Positions 19,228 through 33,100 of a DNA stretch of 64,000 nt are shown here, piece by piece. Location: positions 28,328,355 to 28,392,354 of the forward strand of contig CM059571.1 in assembly GCA_030386875.1 (NCBI GenBank), read 5' to 3'. The number at the start of each line of letters is the position of its first letter. Within the stretch, counting starts at the first letter, position 1. The position numbers were made by a program, and so were the translations under genes. The notes beneath the pieces were generated by a model that did no database searches, had not been told where the DNA came from, and saw only the letters and a program-made list of their open reading frames with translations. Origin of the DNA: Morinoia aosen. Lineage: Eukaryota > Arthropoda > Malacostraca > Amphipoda > Talitridae.

Positions 19228-22200
19228 GACACGTTGCTTTTCTAAACATTAGTTTGTTGCCATCTTTTAACAAGCCATTTTCTTTTTTGACGTTGATGTG
19301 TGTTTGCAATTTACTGATTTAGCGTGCATATTGAAAATAACGTTCCTCAGCTGAATTCATTGCTGCGTCCTAAACGAAGTAAGAACTCACAATTAAGTGC
19401 TGATGATTGAGAAAGGAGATTTTCAAAGTTGTAGTTTATTCTTTCCTATCAAATGAAAAAAATAATATTTTTAAATCACCGTCACTTGTAACGTAATATT
19501 TTGTGTTACTGATTTTAGCAGTCGTTGAAAACTGCTTGTCACTGAACTTGCTTGTAAATATTCGAGTGGAGAAAATCTGATTCTTAAATATAGAACAGGA
19601 TGTAGATGCTTTATAAAATGTCAGGTCTATGGTCTTATGAGACTGCTTATGATACTTCTCACACTCGTGACTTGTGAGATGTAGTTTAAAAAATTGTGGG
19701 TGAGCACCGTGATGATTCCAGTTTGTAATAGTTCAATGAGACCTAGACTCAATATCTTTTGTACAGTGCTAACGAAAGGTAAAAATTTGAGTCAGGCAGT
19801 TCTCAACAATATGTATTTTAAATAACTTTATAACTTTATGTTGATTGAAAATTGCTTTGAAAACACGAGCAAAACTCAACATTTACTTTTTATAGTTATT
19901 TATCTCTCTAAACTCTGAGGCACAGCAGTACACAGGTGTACAGGGTTGTTTTACTTGTGTTTTTTCATTTATTTCTTGTCTTTCGATTTTTTATCGAAAT
20001 TTGAACGTAGAAATTCAAATGATTGTCGACAGCTACAAACTATGGCTGAATGCACTGTACAACCCAAACCCAAACCGACGAAAACTCTGAAATATTTCGA
20101 AGAAACAGCTTTATGAAACATTATTTCATGAACCTCCTGTCTTCAGGTTCGGTACAAGAACAGCCTGCGTGCCATAATTCAGGCCCTTACAAAATCAGCT
20201 TCTCGCTCAAAGTTTGCCTGTTTTCAGAGCGTGAACTGATCGATAAGATGAGACTTGAGCTAGGGTTTCGAATACGGGTCTCTTGTCGAAGTCTTGTTCC
20301 AATGTCACTTTTAAGTGTCAGGAATTTTGAACATTTTTACTGAACAATCTCATGTACCGTAAGGGCTGTGTGAGAAATTAATCACAACATTGGGCTTTAT
20401 TAGTTCTTTTGCAAAAATTTCGTCGCTCGTTCATTTCAGCTCCCGCGGCTTCTGTTTCTCATTTGAGTTTTCTCAGACTAAAAAAATATAAGCAGGGCTT
20501 TATCAGCTCGAGGCGGAATTTGATTTTTTTTTTTGGAGAAAACGTTCCATTTCCAGTCGAATACTTTAATTTTTCAGTATTTTTAATGCTGAATTTGTTA
20601 ACGGATGAGCAAGTCTCTGACTCTAAATATGAATTTGTCCGAGTCTGTTGATGTTGTTATATATGTCTTGGATGAGTTTACTCGCCTTACTTTGAAAAAG
20701 ACAAATGTAGTGAAGACGAGTTTACTCGTCTTAAATGAGCAATAGGTTTATGAGGATTTGGTCAGCGGAGTCTGGTATCAGACTTGCCCATATAATTCCT
20801 GATATAAAGGCTTATATCAAATTTCTATTGTATTGAACCAATTTTCATCAGTGAAGAGCACATAGCATGAGCCGTGATGCAATAACTTCTTGTATTGCAC
20901 GGTTCCTCAAACGCTGTGCACTGCACATGGCTCGCATGAACTGTCCTTAGTTCTAATCGAGTTCCAGGCTTGTGTGTCCATCTGCCCCATCGGTTTCTAG
21001 CAACTCAAAGCTCGGCAGCCATTCATCTCCGGGATCTTATTAGATCCTGGTAACAATGAAACCGATGGCTTTCTTGAGCCTTGGAGCCACGCTAGATTCG
21101 GCGCCCTGTTCATGCTCTATCTTGGATACGGTTCGGATTTTCAAACCCTTTCTTTGAGAGATGAATCTTATTATGTGCCTCATTCACGAACATCTCCCTA
21201 ACACGATGTTGTTCAACAACAGCGTATCGCTCATAGTGCTCATAATGCAGATAATGCAGTTTAGTTTAAATTTGAATCAGCTTTACAGTAAACAACGCTG
21301 AGCTTGTGCAGGATATCCACGTTGTATTAAAATTCTAAGGAAAAGTAAAAATTCATTCAACTCGCTACTCAACACTACACTAGACACTTGTAACAGTCTA
21401 CGTTAACAGTCTACGTTAATAGTCTATGTTAATAGTCTATGTTAACAGTGTATGTTTTAACTGTCTATCTTATGTTTAACAGTCTATAGTTACTCATTAT
21501 TTACACCGTTGCTCAATAATTCAATTTAAAACCCCAGTTTATCATAGACTTCCTGAAGTTCACTCGTACATGCTCATTATCCAATTTTTAGACTTTTTTC
21601 CGGACCATAAAACTTAAAAAATCATCGCTGTTCATCAATTTACAGTTTACAGTTTCACTTTGATGTTTTACAGTTTACAGTTTTTCACTTTCAGCGCTCG
21701 AACTTTAAAAATTTAAAAGATTCACCACAAAAACTGAACAAACTGAATTCTATTTTAGAGGTCTTTGACACCTGAGCCTTTATGTAGAAGAGACAATAAA
21801 AGCTCGCCCAAGGTTGGCTATTGCAACTCAGTTCAGTATTCCAGCAGTCACTTACCTCAGTGCGTATTGCTTCCAAAATGAGCCACGACTTCTCTCCTGC
21901 GAGTTGCGTTGTTTGAAGTCGAGCCAAAACCTGTCTTTCTGCATAAATTTGATATCGAAGAGAAAACTCATAACGTAGTTTAGGAAACAGGGTAAAATTT
22001 TAGGAAGTGCGAAAACGTTGTTTAAGAATGTTGGCCATGCATACAAATGGGAAAGACAATACTGTGTATCTATGTTGATCAGTAATTAGTTCTTTATATA
22101 AGAACTGCGCTAAATCTTGTGCAAGCTCCCCTATAATTATGTCAACACAAATATGAGATAATATTCAAGACATTTGCTTAGAAGCTATGTCATTAGTTTC

Positions 22201-22430
22201 TATCTCATTTTGAACCTACTTATGCGTATTGTACATTACAGAAAAAAAACTACATTTCTCTATGGTTACTAATGGGAAGAAGCCCATCGTATTCCTTCAT
22301 AAAACGGTAATAGTAACTCATGCATTACAAAAAAGACTGCATATTTATCGTGATACAGTTTGAAAAGTCGGGAAAAGTTGAAGTAAACTGGTCAAACATG
22401 TAATTAACTAAGCAACGTCTAGGCACAACT
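19228..22430. other. No recognisable gene
   Basis: Anonymous sequence. A short ~15-bp tandem repeat (cagtctacgttaa-like) lies at about 21388-21490. An 11-bp inverted pair (CCATCGGTTTC / GAAACCGATGG) lies near 20985 and 21060. No coding signal was recognised. Confidence 0.5.
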
Positions 22431-22439
22431 TATCGAAAA

Positions 22440-23245
22440 TACACAAGGAAAAGAGAGAAAAATTCGCGCCGTTCTTCTCCAGAATTAGCCACAGAAACAG
22501 GAGTTAGTCATTGTTCGATGAGTCGACCCTCAAAAGATCTCAAGGTATAGCGTTGCAGAATGCTGAAAAGGCGAGACCTTTCGGCCACTCATGAACGTAT
22601 AAGATTCGACAGTAGTCGAGATATTCTCAACATCTTGGAACATGGCTTTCTGCCCAATTTAGTTTTCACAGACGATAAGAAATTTTACATCCATCAATGT
22701 CTAAACTGCAAGAATGTCAGAGTTTGAGGTAAAAATAGATCAATGAAAGGCAGAAAAACGAAACGACGCCAAAATCTACTGCCCAATATGGTTTGGGTTT
22801 CACTCACTGCCTCCGGGAGGTCTCCCGTTTTTGTTCTTTCACGAGTTAAACTTAACAGCCAGCGTTACAGTTCAGGCAAATTAGAAGCAGAACTGCTTCT
22901 CTTGGCATGTGAACACTTCGGTGGTACAACTTAGACCATTCAAAAAGATTCTGCTCTACTACGTGAATTCAAAATGTGTCAACGCTAGATTCAGGAGCAC
23001 ATTCCATCGTTCATCAGCAAAGAATATTAATCCTCGAGGATCTCAGATTTGAACCAGTCAAACTTTTCTGGATGGTCCATCTTGGAGAGCATGGCTTACA
23101 GAAATCCTCATGATTGGCTTGTTAGCTTGCAGCGTAATCTGCTTTGAGAATTACCTCTGTTCTACAAAAAGTGTTTCGTGCCACATGTGAAGCTTTCCAA
23201 AGTAAATTGAAGTCTGTCATTAAAAATAAAGGAGGTAACATTGAA
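22440..23245 (+). pseudogene. Decayed mariner-family transposase
   Basis: Conceptual translation in shifting plus frames gives a recognisable order: ATHERIRFDSSRDIL near 22590; PNLVFTDDKKF near 22655, the catalytic-Asp region of mariner transposases (usually VFSDEK); PNMVWVSLTASGRSP near 22785 (usually VMVWAGVTATGRSP); a degraded QQDSA-type block near 22945; and FRATCEAFQSKLKSVIKNKGG near 23180-23235, the typical C-terminus. The copy is full of stops and frameshifts, so it is old and inactive. Terminal inverted repeats were not found. Confidence 0.75.
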
Positions 23246-23579
23246 TGAATGATTTGAGTGGGTTTGAAGAGTCTTTGAGTTTATGTCCATTAAATAAATT
23301 TGAAATTTTGTTATTTTTCTTTATGTGACTTGATAAAATGTTTGTGGTCATAATCTTAATGCACCCTCCTTTGTTAATCAAGGCATCAGTGTTAAAGTAA
23401 CACTTCATTTCATCCATTGTTCAGTACATGTGCTATATTACATTTTAACACTAGCAATGATAAGCCCCATACACTAGCGCGCATCGAATAGCGCTTCGAC
23501 TAACGCGTCGAGTTTGCACAAGTGTACTGTACGTGTGCTTTAGCAGCACGTAACCAGCATAGCCCACGGAGGGCGAACA

Positions 23580-23720
23580 CATACACAAATAATCACATCC
23601 ACACACTAGCGTCATACTCTCAACACACACGCAAACACACACACACTCACGCAGACACGCTCACACATGTATACAAACACACACACACGCACACACATGT
23701 ACACGCACATGCACATGCAG
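23580..23720. repeat. CA-rich microsatellite
   Basis: Imperfect (CA)n with interspersed acgcac and catgta steps. The long open frames on both strands here come from the dinucleotide repeat. Confidence 0.9.
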
Positions 23721-23800
23721 GGCACACTTGTCAAATCACCACAAATCAGCAGCAACGGAATGATATGCTGAGATGCACCATCGTCTCAAACGACCAAACA

Positions 23801-23804
<4 letters not shown>

Positions 23805-23854
<50 letters not shown>
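23805..23854. repeat. (TA)n microsatellite
   Basis: Uninterrupted TA dinucleotides over about 50 bp. A second, interrupted TA tract follows the hairpin at 24108-24145. Confidence 0.95.
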
Positions 23855-23856
<2 letters not shown>

Positions 23857-23944
23857 ATAGCTCAAAGTCATATCACCCCCAGAAACAATTACTGAGTCTG
23901 GTAAAGCGGGCTCTCCGTCCACGCATAGGTTTTTTTCAAACGAA

Positions 23945-24110
23945 ATAAATGTACAGGGAGTTCATGGGAATCGAACTCGTGACTTATAAGTTACCGCGCC
24001 TACACGCTACCGACTGCGCTTTAGGGTGATTGATAGCGCAGTCGGTAGCGTGTTGGCGCGGTAACTTATAAGTCACGAGTTCGATTCCCATGAACTCCCT
24101 GTACATTTAT
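23945..24110. repeat. Long tRNA-derived hairpin (inverted pair of tRNA-like units)
   Basis: Two 76-bp arms (23945-24020 and 24035-24110) are exact reverse complements apart from one site, with a 14-base loop. Each arm looks like the body of a tRNA: TAGCGCAGTCGG fits the pol III A box and GTTCGATTC fits the B box, 40-odd bases apart. The acceptor and anticodon stems do not form a normal tRNA, so a tRNA-derived repeat (SINE head or fold-back) is more likely than a working gene. The arms run straight into (TA)n on one side. Confidence 0.8.
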
Positions 24111-24149
24111 ATATATATATATTTATATATATATATACATATATACGCA

Positions 24150-27100
24150 ATGCCTTTCACTCGAAGCTATATGTTTAACTTTCAAACACCAAAAGCATTT
24201 CATTTACCAACAGGAATACCGGTCATCAATTTACCAAACTTTACTAATCACCACAATTCAGCAGTAACCCACTTAGGTATGCTATCGTCTAAAATGATAA
24301 CTCAATATATATAGAATGTATTTCAGTCTAACCTCATTACTTTAAACACCTCAACATTCCATTTAGCATAAGCAATATCTTTTACCAACACCAACGTAAT
24401 AATACAATTGAAACCTAACCTAACCTTGCCACCAACCAAATGGTGAGAAATCATTTTTCCAAACATTTCCATGAATAACGCAGATTATCAAACGCTGGTA
24501 CCCTCATTCATAGTATTACTCTCACTAAACGTATGTGTTACAATTCATCCAATCTTTAAACCACTTTTCATGTCACACCCTATCCTATCCCCACGACAAG
24601 TAATATAACGTACGCTCAACCAACATAAGGCAAGGCAAGGTCACCTAACCTCAACTAACGAAACACAATCGAAACTTACGTAAGCAACCCTAAGTTCACG
24701 TAACTTACTCAAGCCTAACTTAAGTAAACCTATCTTGCTTAAATATGACGTGATCTAACTTACTCGACATTGTTTGAACTCACAAACATACAACTAAATT
24801 TTACTAATACAGAATGCCCTGTCCTGTTCTATACTTGAAATTTAGGTCCCACTTTGTTTATCGTATTTGATTCTATCGCATTTGCCCTTATTCTTCACGA
24901 ACCCCCAACCTTTATGTACGCTAACGTTCTTTCATCAAACTAACTAATAACCACGCAATATCATCACAAGAAAACAATGCGTTCCATAAATATTTCCGCA
25001 GAGGAGAAGTTCAGGCTGCAATATTTTCCCAGTAAATTATGAATTAGGGTCTGGTGAACCATGTTCTAAGCCTTATCTGACTAAAAATTATGACGAAACA
25101 TATTATACTTCGGTTTATTCATAGTTTAGAACACTCGAATTTTGCTCAGTTTCGAAAATGACAACTGCGCTTCGTTCTAATGAAGAATTGATGATGTCCA
25201 ACCTACATAGTGAATGGAAATTCGTTTTCACGAATCACTGACGTCAATTGCGGCGATGTCTATTGGAAAACATTAGGTCAAATTTCGATCATTTTCCAAT
25301 GACCTCGCTTACAATATTCAAACCCAAATCTTTACGGCTGAAACACCTGCAAATAAAACAAAAATTATTAACAAAACCACTTACCATGAAAACACTAAGC
25401 CAACAAAACTTAACTCGGGTATAATTATAGAACTTTCCAATCTGTGCATCAGAAATAGGTCAACGAATATACAACGCGCTGTCGCGCTGTTCAATTGAGG
25501 ACCCAAGAAATAAAAACTTCATTTTGGTACCGCTAGGCGAGATCTAAAGCTCTCGCCGAGCGGAAGCGTTTTCGTCTTGATGTCAATAACTTTACGAAGA
25601 AAAAACGCATTCACTTAAAATCATTTACAAACTTTTTAAAGTTCACGACCATTTGGCATTCGGTCACAATTTTGGGTGCACTGAACACTTCACTAAAACC
25701 TTCTAAGTATCATTGGCATGATTTTCATCTCTTCATCACAAATTAAGATTAGAAATTCCGCATTATTTACGACATTATCATATCCGAACATATCTATCAA
25801 ATTTATGAAACATTTGCGTCTGTCAACATCAGCGGCTATCTAGATAGCTTCGAATCACTAATGTTTCTTAGTCGATATTTTTCTCGACAAAATCAAATAT
25901 TTCATGAATGGGAACAATTTTCACCTCTTTCTATTCATTTATTTCTAATATGGATCGATACAGAATCCTTCATTAAATTAGGCTAAATTAAATTAAGTAA
26001 TTTACAAATTGTTGGAAATATACCAGTTATACCATTTGAAAATCCCTCAATAACATTATTGAAAACGCATAACAACTACAAAATTTAGTCTCTATCAGGG
26101 ACACACACACATTCACCATATTATAACCATTAGTTAAAGCCTAAAAATATTGTCTAAGCACTCGAATGTGATTTCCTGCAACTCACAAATGCCAGGTAAG
26201 CGATTTTGAGGCCTTCGAACAACTAATTTCCATCATTATTGCCGATCTAATTTTCCGTGTACAATTACCAAGCCTCTGGTCATGAAAGATGCTGACATTT
26301 CAAGTCCTAATCATAGGAATCTATGAGAAAACTATTCACCCAAACTACCTTTCCTATAAAATGCTTCGTTTACTCAAAGCATGCCGAAAGGAACCATTTT
26401 CGAGCAGTTTGAGCCACAATATCGAGAGATTTGTTCTCGAATGAGCTTTTTCTCTTTACGAAATAAAGAGTCAGATTCTTGTATATTAGGTGCTCTTCTA
26501 ATTTCTAGTTTCTAGTGACAACAAACCTGTTGAAAACACAACACAAATTGGCACGTAAAGCTGTGCCGAACGGAAACAATTTAGCAGCTACATCTGTATA
26601 GAGATGACGAATTCGAAGTTTAATTACACTTAATTTTCGGTTCATTTCTAAACTTTAACGAAAATGCCTTGTTTTCGGTATAAACCAAAATCAGTATACC
26701 GAATTTGCGATACTGAAATATTTGACGGTTGAAAGAACATAGGGATCTTCCAAATACCAGGTGAGTACTTGCATAATTTTTCGCGTCTAAAAATACTCAT
26801 AATGCACATTTCACCTTAATCTACGAAGTAACTTCCACGATGATGAGACCTAAATCTAATTCAGTATATAGAACAATTGATTCTCAACACGATGGTTACA
26901 TTTCGACGTACAGTATCTAAACCAAAATAATAAAAAACGGAACTAAATTCGGCACCTCGAACGAATGACCATCGTTTCTCTTAACAACGAACAATAAGCA
27001 ATATTTACGCCTCTACGCTGGAACTGGTTTCCGACTTATGGCACGTTATTTTGCTTCAACCTAATTACTAATGGTACCACTAATCAAAGCAGCTGAAGAT

Positions 27101-30100
27101 TCATGTCTCAAACACTAAACCTCTTTGAGATATTCCAATTGAAAGTGGCCATACAGGTGTGGAAATTTGTCGAAAATTCATGGACCTACACAAGCAGCGA
27201 AGTTAGAACGCTAAACAGAAAGATTTTCTCTGTTAGAATTGCAATAATACTACCATAATATAAGTCACAAATTCTTAACACATTTGTTCTCCATAAAGTT
27301 CCCTGTGTGAAACCAATATAAACACTTGAAACGGGTTAATTACTAGTTATGAATAAAAGTTATGCGAATCTGAAAGCGAGAAAGAAGCGAGTTAAAGTGT
27401 TTGCTTCTAAGTCGAAATTAATTTCTATTAACCTTGAGAACACTGTAGACCTATAAATAATTTGCAACAGGGCCTCAAACGGCAAAAACTTGGGCAAAAC
27501 TTTGAACCTTGATAGTCACTCCAAATGTATCGCATCAAACTCGAAAAACATGAAAACATCAGCGACTTGGTGTTCGACATCCATATACAGCCTTCAAAAC
27601 TCAAGCAAGCTTTAATTTCAGGCGCCTCCGCAGTCACCCATGTTCTCGATTATGGAAACTTCAATGCGTACAAGGGAATAATACGTATAATAAATCTGCG
27701 GAGATTGAAAAATCTTTTCACCACCTGATTTCGCTTAAAAATAAGATCCATTTCGATATTTTTTCCATTTTCCTCAAAAACTTGAAAACCTACGACTTTG
27801 AGACAGGTATCAATCGAAAGATCTGATCGAGAAGCATTAGTACAGTGTTTTTTAAAGTCGTCAAGGGTAAAGAAGGGGGCGTGAGGGGGGTAAGAAAAGT
27901 CAAAATTACGCATAAAACCAGTTTTTTCCACATATTTTTAAAACCGCGCATAATATCGAACAACGCCAAACCTATGTAAAGTAATGTTTGATAAGAAGAA
28001 AAAGTGTTAAATAACTTTTCCTGTGCGACGCACCCTTCTCGCATATTTTTTTTATGTGATTTTTCCGACAAAAATGAGTGCTTTTAAATCACATTATTAA
28101 CAAATCTGACGCTTCACAAACTTGATAGATGTGAGAAAAATATTTAATCTACATTCTATCAAGTTTTGGAACGTGAACGCCGGGTAAAAACGCGAGGAAT
28201 GGCGGCCAAAGTCAGCCTTCAAAAACGCGCGTTTTTTTACCAAAACTTTTTCATTCATTTGAACATTTTCTCGAATACTTTTCGACTTACCGACCACGCC
28301 GTCATAAAGCCCGACATTTTCTCTACTAGTTCTGACAAATTGATCTCCTTCAAAGCCGCGATGAAAAAGTTATTCCTGTTCGAAATGACCCTATTTTCGT
28401 CGTTTTTGACCTTCTGGGGGGTCTCCTATGGGGTCTAGGGGCCTGGAAAGGGGTCCGTAGGTCTTGGAATTTTCCGTTTTATACGCTCATCAAGTTTGAG
28501 CGCGCTGGCACTACGGGAAGTGTGGATTGTCTGCTATTAGGGGTGTTTCCAGTTTACACTCGATGCTCCACCTCTAGGCGACAAGCAATTTCGATCACTG
28601 TCCAACTTTTTTTCTTTTCACGGGTACTATTTTTAGTCTTTTCTCGCAACCTTCATCAAAAAAAGTTCGCCCGCCGCAAGTAACGAGCGACTCCCAGCTG
28701 ACTCGTGGCGATCAAGTTTTTCCTGAAATTTGTGGGTGCAGCTTGGGACTTGATGCGCGAAGTGATTATTTATGGGGTACACACGGGGCGAGCTTCCTTG
28801 ATTATTCCATTATTTTTCCATTACTACCCCGGGTTTTGCACCGCGTTTGTTTGTCTGTTTGCTTGTTTGTTTATCTGTCATCAAGAATACTCAAAAACTA
28901 CTAAAAATATTTCCTTGTTATTTTGCCCAAAGGTTGGTCTAGAACCGAGGAGGAATTGATTAACTTTTGGGTGTCGTGGGCCCACCCCCTTCCCGGGGAG
29001 AGCCAAAAAAATAAAAACAAAAAACTACTAAAAATCGTTCACTATATAACTTTTAACTTTGTTTAATCAACCATTTACCTTTTAATTATTTTATATCAGA
29101 CAAAAACGAAGATCAAATCGTTTTTAGCGCACGGGTATTATATTTTTCAATTGAAGATTTTTAGTAGCAAATAATGAGCAGTATCGAATAACTTTATCAA
29201 ACCTATATCAATCTTTCCCGTGTTTGGGGAAAATTAACTCGGCCGATTACTACAACAAAGATGCAAATCACTTCTCTTTAAAAGTCACGGTTTGCTCCAC
29301 TTAGATCGTTTTTTATCTTCAAGAGCAGCAGCTACGCCCAAAAAATCGCCTGTGTCTAGCTCGGAGGATGACATTTTTACTCTACGTAAAAAGCGCTCAA
29401 ATGAGATAAAGTTCTTCAGTGTGTGGCCTCACTCGAGTTCGAGCCGCGCTTGAAGTAATTCGAAGCGCGATTCGACGCGAGCTGGTGTATGGGGGGCTTT
29501 AGCTTTGCTTACTCGGGTTCAGATTTTACCACATTTTACACTATCGTAGCGGTAAAACAGTCAGTTTTAAAGAGAACCCTGTTACCACACATCGCCTTCT
29601 CGGGTCGACTTGCTACCCAACGTGCTGGTTTCCCAGCTCTGAATTCCCAAGTTTCATTGCTTTTTAGATGGAATTTAAGCATCTGGCAACTCTGGGAAGT
29701 CGTCAAATGCCGTGTGCTCAGATTTTATATTGAAAGCTCAAACTACATATGTTTAGGATACGTGTGTACTACTATGTATATTGCCTATTTACGCACCGGT
29801 AGAAATACGCTGCATTTAAATTATTTCACGACCTTTTTAAAATATGTTTTTGCATACATAATACAGAATTATTGTGTAATTATATCCTTCACAAATTTTT
29901 GAAAGGATATAAATGTAATCAAGCGATGAAGTCGGTTTTTCAAAGTGATATTTACAACCTAACGTAATCAGTCGCTCTGAACGTGTAAATATTGTTGAAA
30001 TAGAATTAAATAGCAGCCAAGTCAACCAATATACGAGAGGTCATTACCACTCGCTGCGCTACTACTACGCTAAATGTTTAAAAATCAGGCCTTGGGCTCT

Positions 30101-33100
30101 ATTCACTCACGAAAGGCGTGAGAATTTAATACTTATCACGCAGCAAAAATAGTCATTTTTCATAAGACATTAATTTAACTCGTTTGTTGCGATGCGACAC
30201 ATTGCAAAAAAGCTTTTTGCTCATGCGTGCTGCAATGTGACTGGCCGGTGGTCACGAATCCAATTTTAATGAATCTGAATTAAAATGACATGTTCTAACC
30301 AACGTATGCTGATTTCAGTGTTAAATAATAATATTTACTTCAATCTGAGCCGAGTAAGAACTTTAACTTAAATCTGCGCAAGAAAAGTGTAAAGCAAGAA
30401 GGAAAATGCAAAACTGTCTAATACGTCCCTCTATTTTTGTCATAAAATACTTTAGTACCATGGTGTTGCCCCTTTTGACTAAAACGGTTGACAGTGACGA
30501 GTAAATTCAGCTGGTGGCCCACGCGCTAGTTTGTCTCCTTTGCCTTGCTTTGATCGCCTTGCCCATATTCTAGCGAGAGCCTCATTGTATTGCTGGTGCA
30601 GAACTGCTGCGCTGTCACTTGATTTATTGCAGTCTTTTTGTGTCACCAGCGGCTCATTTGCTTCTCCATATTTCGACCGTTATAGCCGTAGAATAATTCA
30701 TTAATTGAGGTATCATAGCAAACAGAGAAAATTGTTCACAAAAAATGCATCTATAGTCTAAAATAATTCAGTATAAGCTCTCATTTCCATACATCATTAT
30801 CATGCCAGGTACAGCGGAATTGTATTGAAATTGTATTAGGTAATTTTCTTTGGAATTGTGCCACTAGCAATTTCGAGTTCTTAACTTTTACAAATAAATA
30901 CGATGCTAAAGTTTCGGAGAGTATTCCATGCAATAGCATTTGCAAAGGCAACGAATAGAAAATTAAGCAAATATCATGAGGATCTAGCAAAATATGAAAG
31001 GTTGAAATGCTTGAAAGACATTTTATCTATTCCTGCTAATCAGTTGGTGACGAACGTTCAGCGAAAACAAAAAATGAAGATGTTTAAAGGTATCGAGTAA
31101 CAGTTGCTGTGTTCTATCAGATGAATCAATCTCACAGAATGAGAAAATTTGTGAAGCTTTGCTACGATTTATGGTTGTGAAAAGAACCACCAGTAAACCA
31201 TCTTTTTCTCAGTATTTTATTTTTCTGTCAACCCATAACAGTTTTGCACGTTCCAATACCGCAGTTCTGATGGCGCGGTGTTGAGTACTTGAATGAAGAG
31301 TCGATTATTGCATTGCCTCCTAACATAGATCAAGTGATTGGTACTACTCAATAGTCACTCCAACTTAACAGTCCATTTTTTCACATTTAGCTTTATTCAT
31401 GCTTCCCCATCATTCAAAAAATAATTTAGTCTTGACTCAGACGCTGATAAGGCTAACAAGAAACATTCGACTTAGAGGCACACATAAGAAATTCCTTGCC
31501 TGGCATTTGCCCTCAGAATGAAGATGGCGATAGGGTATCGGATACCAATAACAAACAAATAACCTGGATTTTCTTCCGAATACGGAGCCTGCAACTTCTG
31601 GTTTGGTGCTCATATGGGGACAGTTTTGTTCTCGAGTCTCTCCAGCAAGTATTGGATGCTAATGTCATGAGTGTTGATGTCACAGCGCGCAATGATACGT
31701 TTAATTGGCCACGAAATGGAATAGTAAGTTAATGCGATGAAGAGAATTTTTGTTCAGAATGACGAATTCAATAGAACACTGAGTCTGAACTGCAATCATT
31801 AGGTGTGCATTCAATAAAAATTAATACCATTTTAATTATATATTTAAAAAAAAATAATTTTTAGATAATTTAATTTTTTTTAATAATAATCATTATTATT
31901 AATAATTTTTATAATAATAATTTCAACATCTCCTGAGTTTCCAGTACAGCTAAACTCGAAAGATTTGAAGCAATTATGAACCATGTTGCTTGCCTCGTTA
32001 TGATAAATATGATGAAGTGGCTCCCATTACTCATTAAATGCATCATACCAAATTCAAATATTTCTAAATTTGAAATTCCTTCTTTCCTGCTAAAAAAGAG
32101 AGCCCTCATTACCAAATGAAATATCATGTTCGATCGCATTCCAGTATTGCAGATAAATATAATTATAACCTCTAAAACGAACTAAAATGAAGTTTATTTA
32201 CAAATTGCCGCTCTTTGTTAAATAATGTAGGTCAAATCATCGTTAAATCATCCGAAGAATAGCAAACAATTTTTTGATGGTGACACCTTACCCTAAACAG
32301 CATTATGTGACGTAGCAGTTTAGAATCAAGAGCCGTTCAACAACAGAAGCAGAGCGCATAGCTGCGTCGCAGGTGCTGCACTCCGGAAACTAGGCCGACG
32401 TAGCGCATACCTTGGCGTCATATCGCAGCCATGGCGTAAAAATCTTATCGACTTTTGCTCCGTTCTCTAGCCGCGCAGACTTCCGAACATTTTTAGCAGC
32501 CAGTCTCAGCTTCCACTTAAAAGGATCGCTAATGAACCCAGGGAAGTTTAGCACAGTTTGTTCGATGTTGTTGAGCAGAGAGCTGAACTTGTGCATTAAC
32601 TTGGGACGGAAGATCAAGTGGACCTACCATTAGGGAGCACCAAGTGAGGCCAAATGCAATTACAATCACTTAGCACCTGCTGGACACTTACGAGGCTAGT
32701 ATGCATTCAGTTTGTTACCGAGGCAACTTAACTGCTTGTTTTGTGGTAAAATGACTCTTGTAGAAACGCACACAATAGCTAAGAGCGCATTAAGTTTCTG
32801 TTTCTGCGTTGAATCTTCATTGTCCATTGCCCGTGCTCTGCAATTTTAGCTACATGGATACCGAACGTTGCTCAAAATTATTCAACATCATAACTTGTAT
32901 CAATTTATGTTAGAATTGTATCGTTTCCGTTTAACGCGTGTTGAAAAACATGAACTCCGATGATTAAAATTAGTTGTATGTAACCGACAATGTAACCCAG
33001 GAAAGTGTTATACATATTTATGTATCTATACTTCTACAATACATGGGAAATATTTACCCTTTGTAACTTTCGCATTTTTTTCGGTGATGAAATTGAAAAA

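Noticed and set aside
18519-19252. Five long overlapping open frames on both strands (up to 195 aa)
   Set aside because: They are produced by the stop-free 19-bp minisatellite, which reads open in all frames.
23522-23860. His/Thr-rich and Cys/Val-rich open frames
   Set aside because: They are translations of CA and TA microsatellites.
24035-24110. A functional tRNA gene
   Set aside because: A- and B-box matches are good, but no standard acceptor or anticodon stem forms, and an almost exact inverted copy lies beside it.
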